Shown here piece by piece: positions 5,748 through 5,911 of a stretch of 5,911 nucleotides of DNA (positions are counted from its first letter, which is position 1; each line of letters starts with the position of its first letter). The notes beneath the pieces are model-generated. The model made no database searches. It worked only from the letters and a program-made list of their open reading frames with translations, and was not told where the DNA came from. Both the position numbers and the translations under genes were made by a program. This DNA is from Clostridia bacterium (GTDB taxonomy: Bacteria; Bacillota; Clostridia; UBA1381), in NCBI GenBank assembly GCA_900751685.1, contig CAADSR010000185.1, positions 1-5,911 on the forward strand. The letters run 5' to 3'.

Positions 5748-5911
5748 GTCTGTGTAGGACCAGCCCAATCTTTTCCCTGTACCGTTTTTCCACGCTGCAT
5801 CTCTTCTCCCACTTGAAACCTGCAAGATACACAACCTGTTCCACAGGAGTTTGCACTACACGGTGGTTTTGGCGGACATGGTGTACATGGCGGCTTCGGC
5901 GGACATGGCGG
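5738..5911 (-). CDS. Cys/Pro-rich tandem-repeat protein, C-terminal end (5' end outside window)
   Basis: An open frame of 57 residues enters from the right edge and stops at 5738-5740. It begins with two copies of a nine-residue unit, (P/T)PCPPKPPC. A further Cys cluster follows, SANSCGTGCVSC, then a polar Cys-free tail (RFQVGEEMQRGKTVQGKDWAGPTQTMV). Seven Cys occur within the first 30 residues, with spacing C-x5-C-x2-C-x5-C-x4-C-x3-C-x2-C. Between the two units all differences except those in the first codon are synonymous, as expected of a selected coding repeat. The TGA lies five bases before the phosphoesterase ATG, as in an operon. I do not recognise the family. Cys/Pro repeats of this kind could bind metal or form a disulfide-linked surface or spore-coat-like structure; both are inference. 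The same repeat DNA also reads as Gly/His-rich on the + strand, but that frame has no usable start. Confidence 0.6.
   Translation of the reverse strand, partial: PPCPPKPPCTPCPPKPPCSANSCGTGCVSCRFQVGEEMQRGKTVQGKDWAGPTQTMV
5858..5911 (-). repeat. 27-bp in-frame tandem repeat, two copies visible
   Basis: Units 5885-5911 and 5858-5884 match at 21 of 27 bases. They encode the nine-residue repeat (P/T)PCPPKPPC on the - strand. The array is cut by the window edge, so the full copy number is unknown. Because the period is a multiple of three, gain or loss of copies would keep the frame. Confidence 0.75.

Noticed and set aside
5733..5834. 34-residue N-terminal extension of the phosphoesterase from a TTG
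   Set aside because: It has no properly spaced ribosome site and no family motif, and it overlaps the Cys/Pro-repeat frame.
5817..5911. Gly/His-rich repeat reading (HGGFGGHGV units) on the + strand
   Set aside because: The frame follows a stop at 5814-5816 and has no ATG, GTG or TTG before the repeats. The - strand frame continues as protein-like sequence to a stop placed just before the next gene. The synonymous differences between repeat units fit both strands and so do not decide.

Overview
The window reads as bacterial chromosome of moderate GC from a Gram-positive anaerobe, most likely a member of the Clostridia. The clues are strong AGGAGG-type ribosome binding sites, a Firmicutes-style Fpg/Nei paralog beginning MLELPE, a DUF4491 membrane protein, and compact genes separated by strong hairpin terminators. 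The taxonomic call is inference from gene families, not from a marker gene.

Layout, left to right. (1) The 3' part of typA (BipA translational GTPase, + strand) runs off the left edge, ends at 677 and is followed by two hairpins, the second a strong terminator. (2) A GC-rich inverted-repeat element (816-894) lies between typA and the next gene and resembles a dispersed intergenic repeat. (3) An alpha/beta hydrolase (946-1758, - strand) has a complete Ser-Asp-His triad. (4) Divergent from it, behind a near-consensus sigma-A promoter, is an Fpg/Nei-family protein (1867-2697, +) that lacks the catalytic N-terminal proline; it has its own terminator. (5) A heme catalase with an unusual N-terminal extension of about 85 residues (2879-4441, +) is translationally coupled to a small DUF4491 membrane protein (4446-4739, +). 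Its upstream region has a perfect 6-3-6 palindrome and a possible sporulation-type promoter. (6) A hairpin between converging genes (4756-4799) separates these from a calcineurin-like metallophosphoesterase (4839-5732, -). (7) At the right edge, also on the - strand and directly upstream of the phosphoesterase, is the C-terminal end of a Cys/Pro-rich tandem-repeat protein (5738-5911). Its stop codon sits in the ribosome binding region of the phosphoesterase.

The genes do not form one pathway. There are two small co-transcribed pairs: catalase with DUF4491, and the Cys/Pro-repeat protein with the phosphoesterase. Catalase and the Fpg/Nei-like protein are both loosely linked to oxidative stress, but each has its own signals and a terminator lies between them. 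The parts most worth a second look are the hidden Cys/Pro-repeat gene, which also moves the phosphoesterase start, the proline-less Fpg/Nei paralog, and the extended catalase with its palindromic leader.
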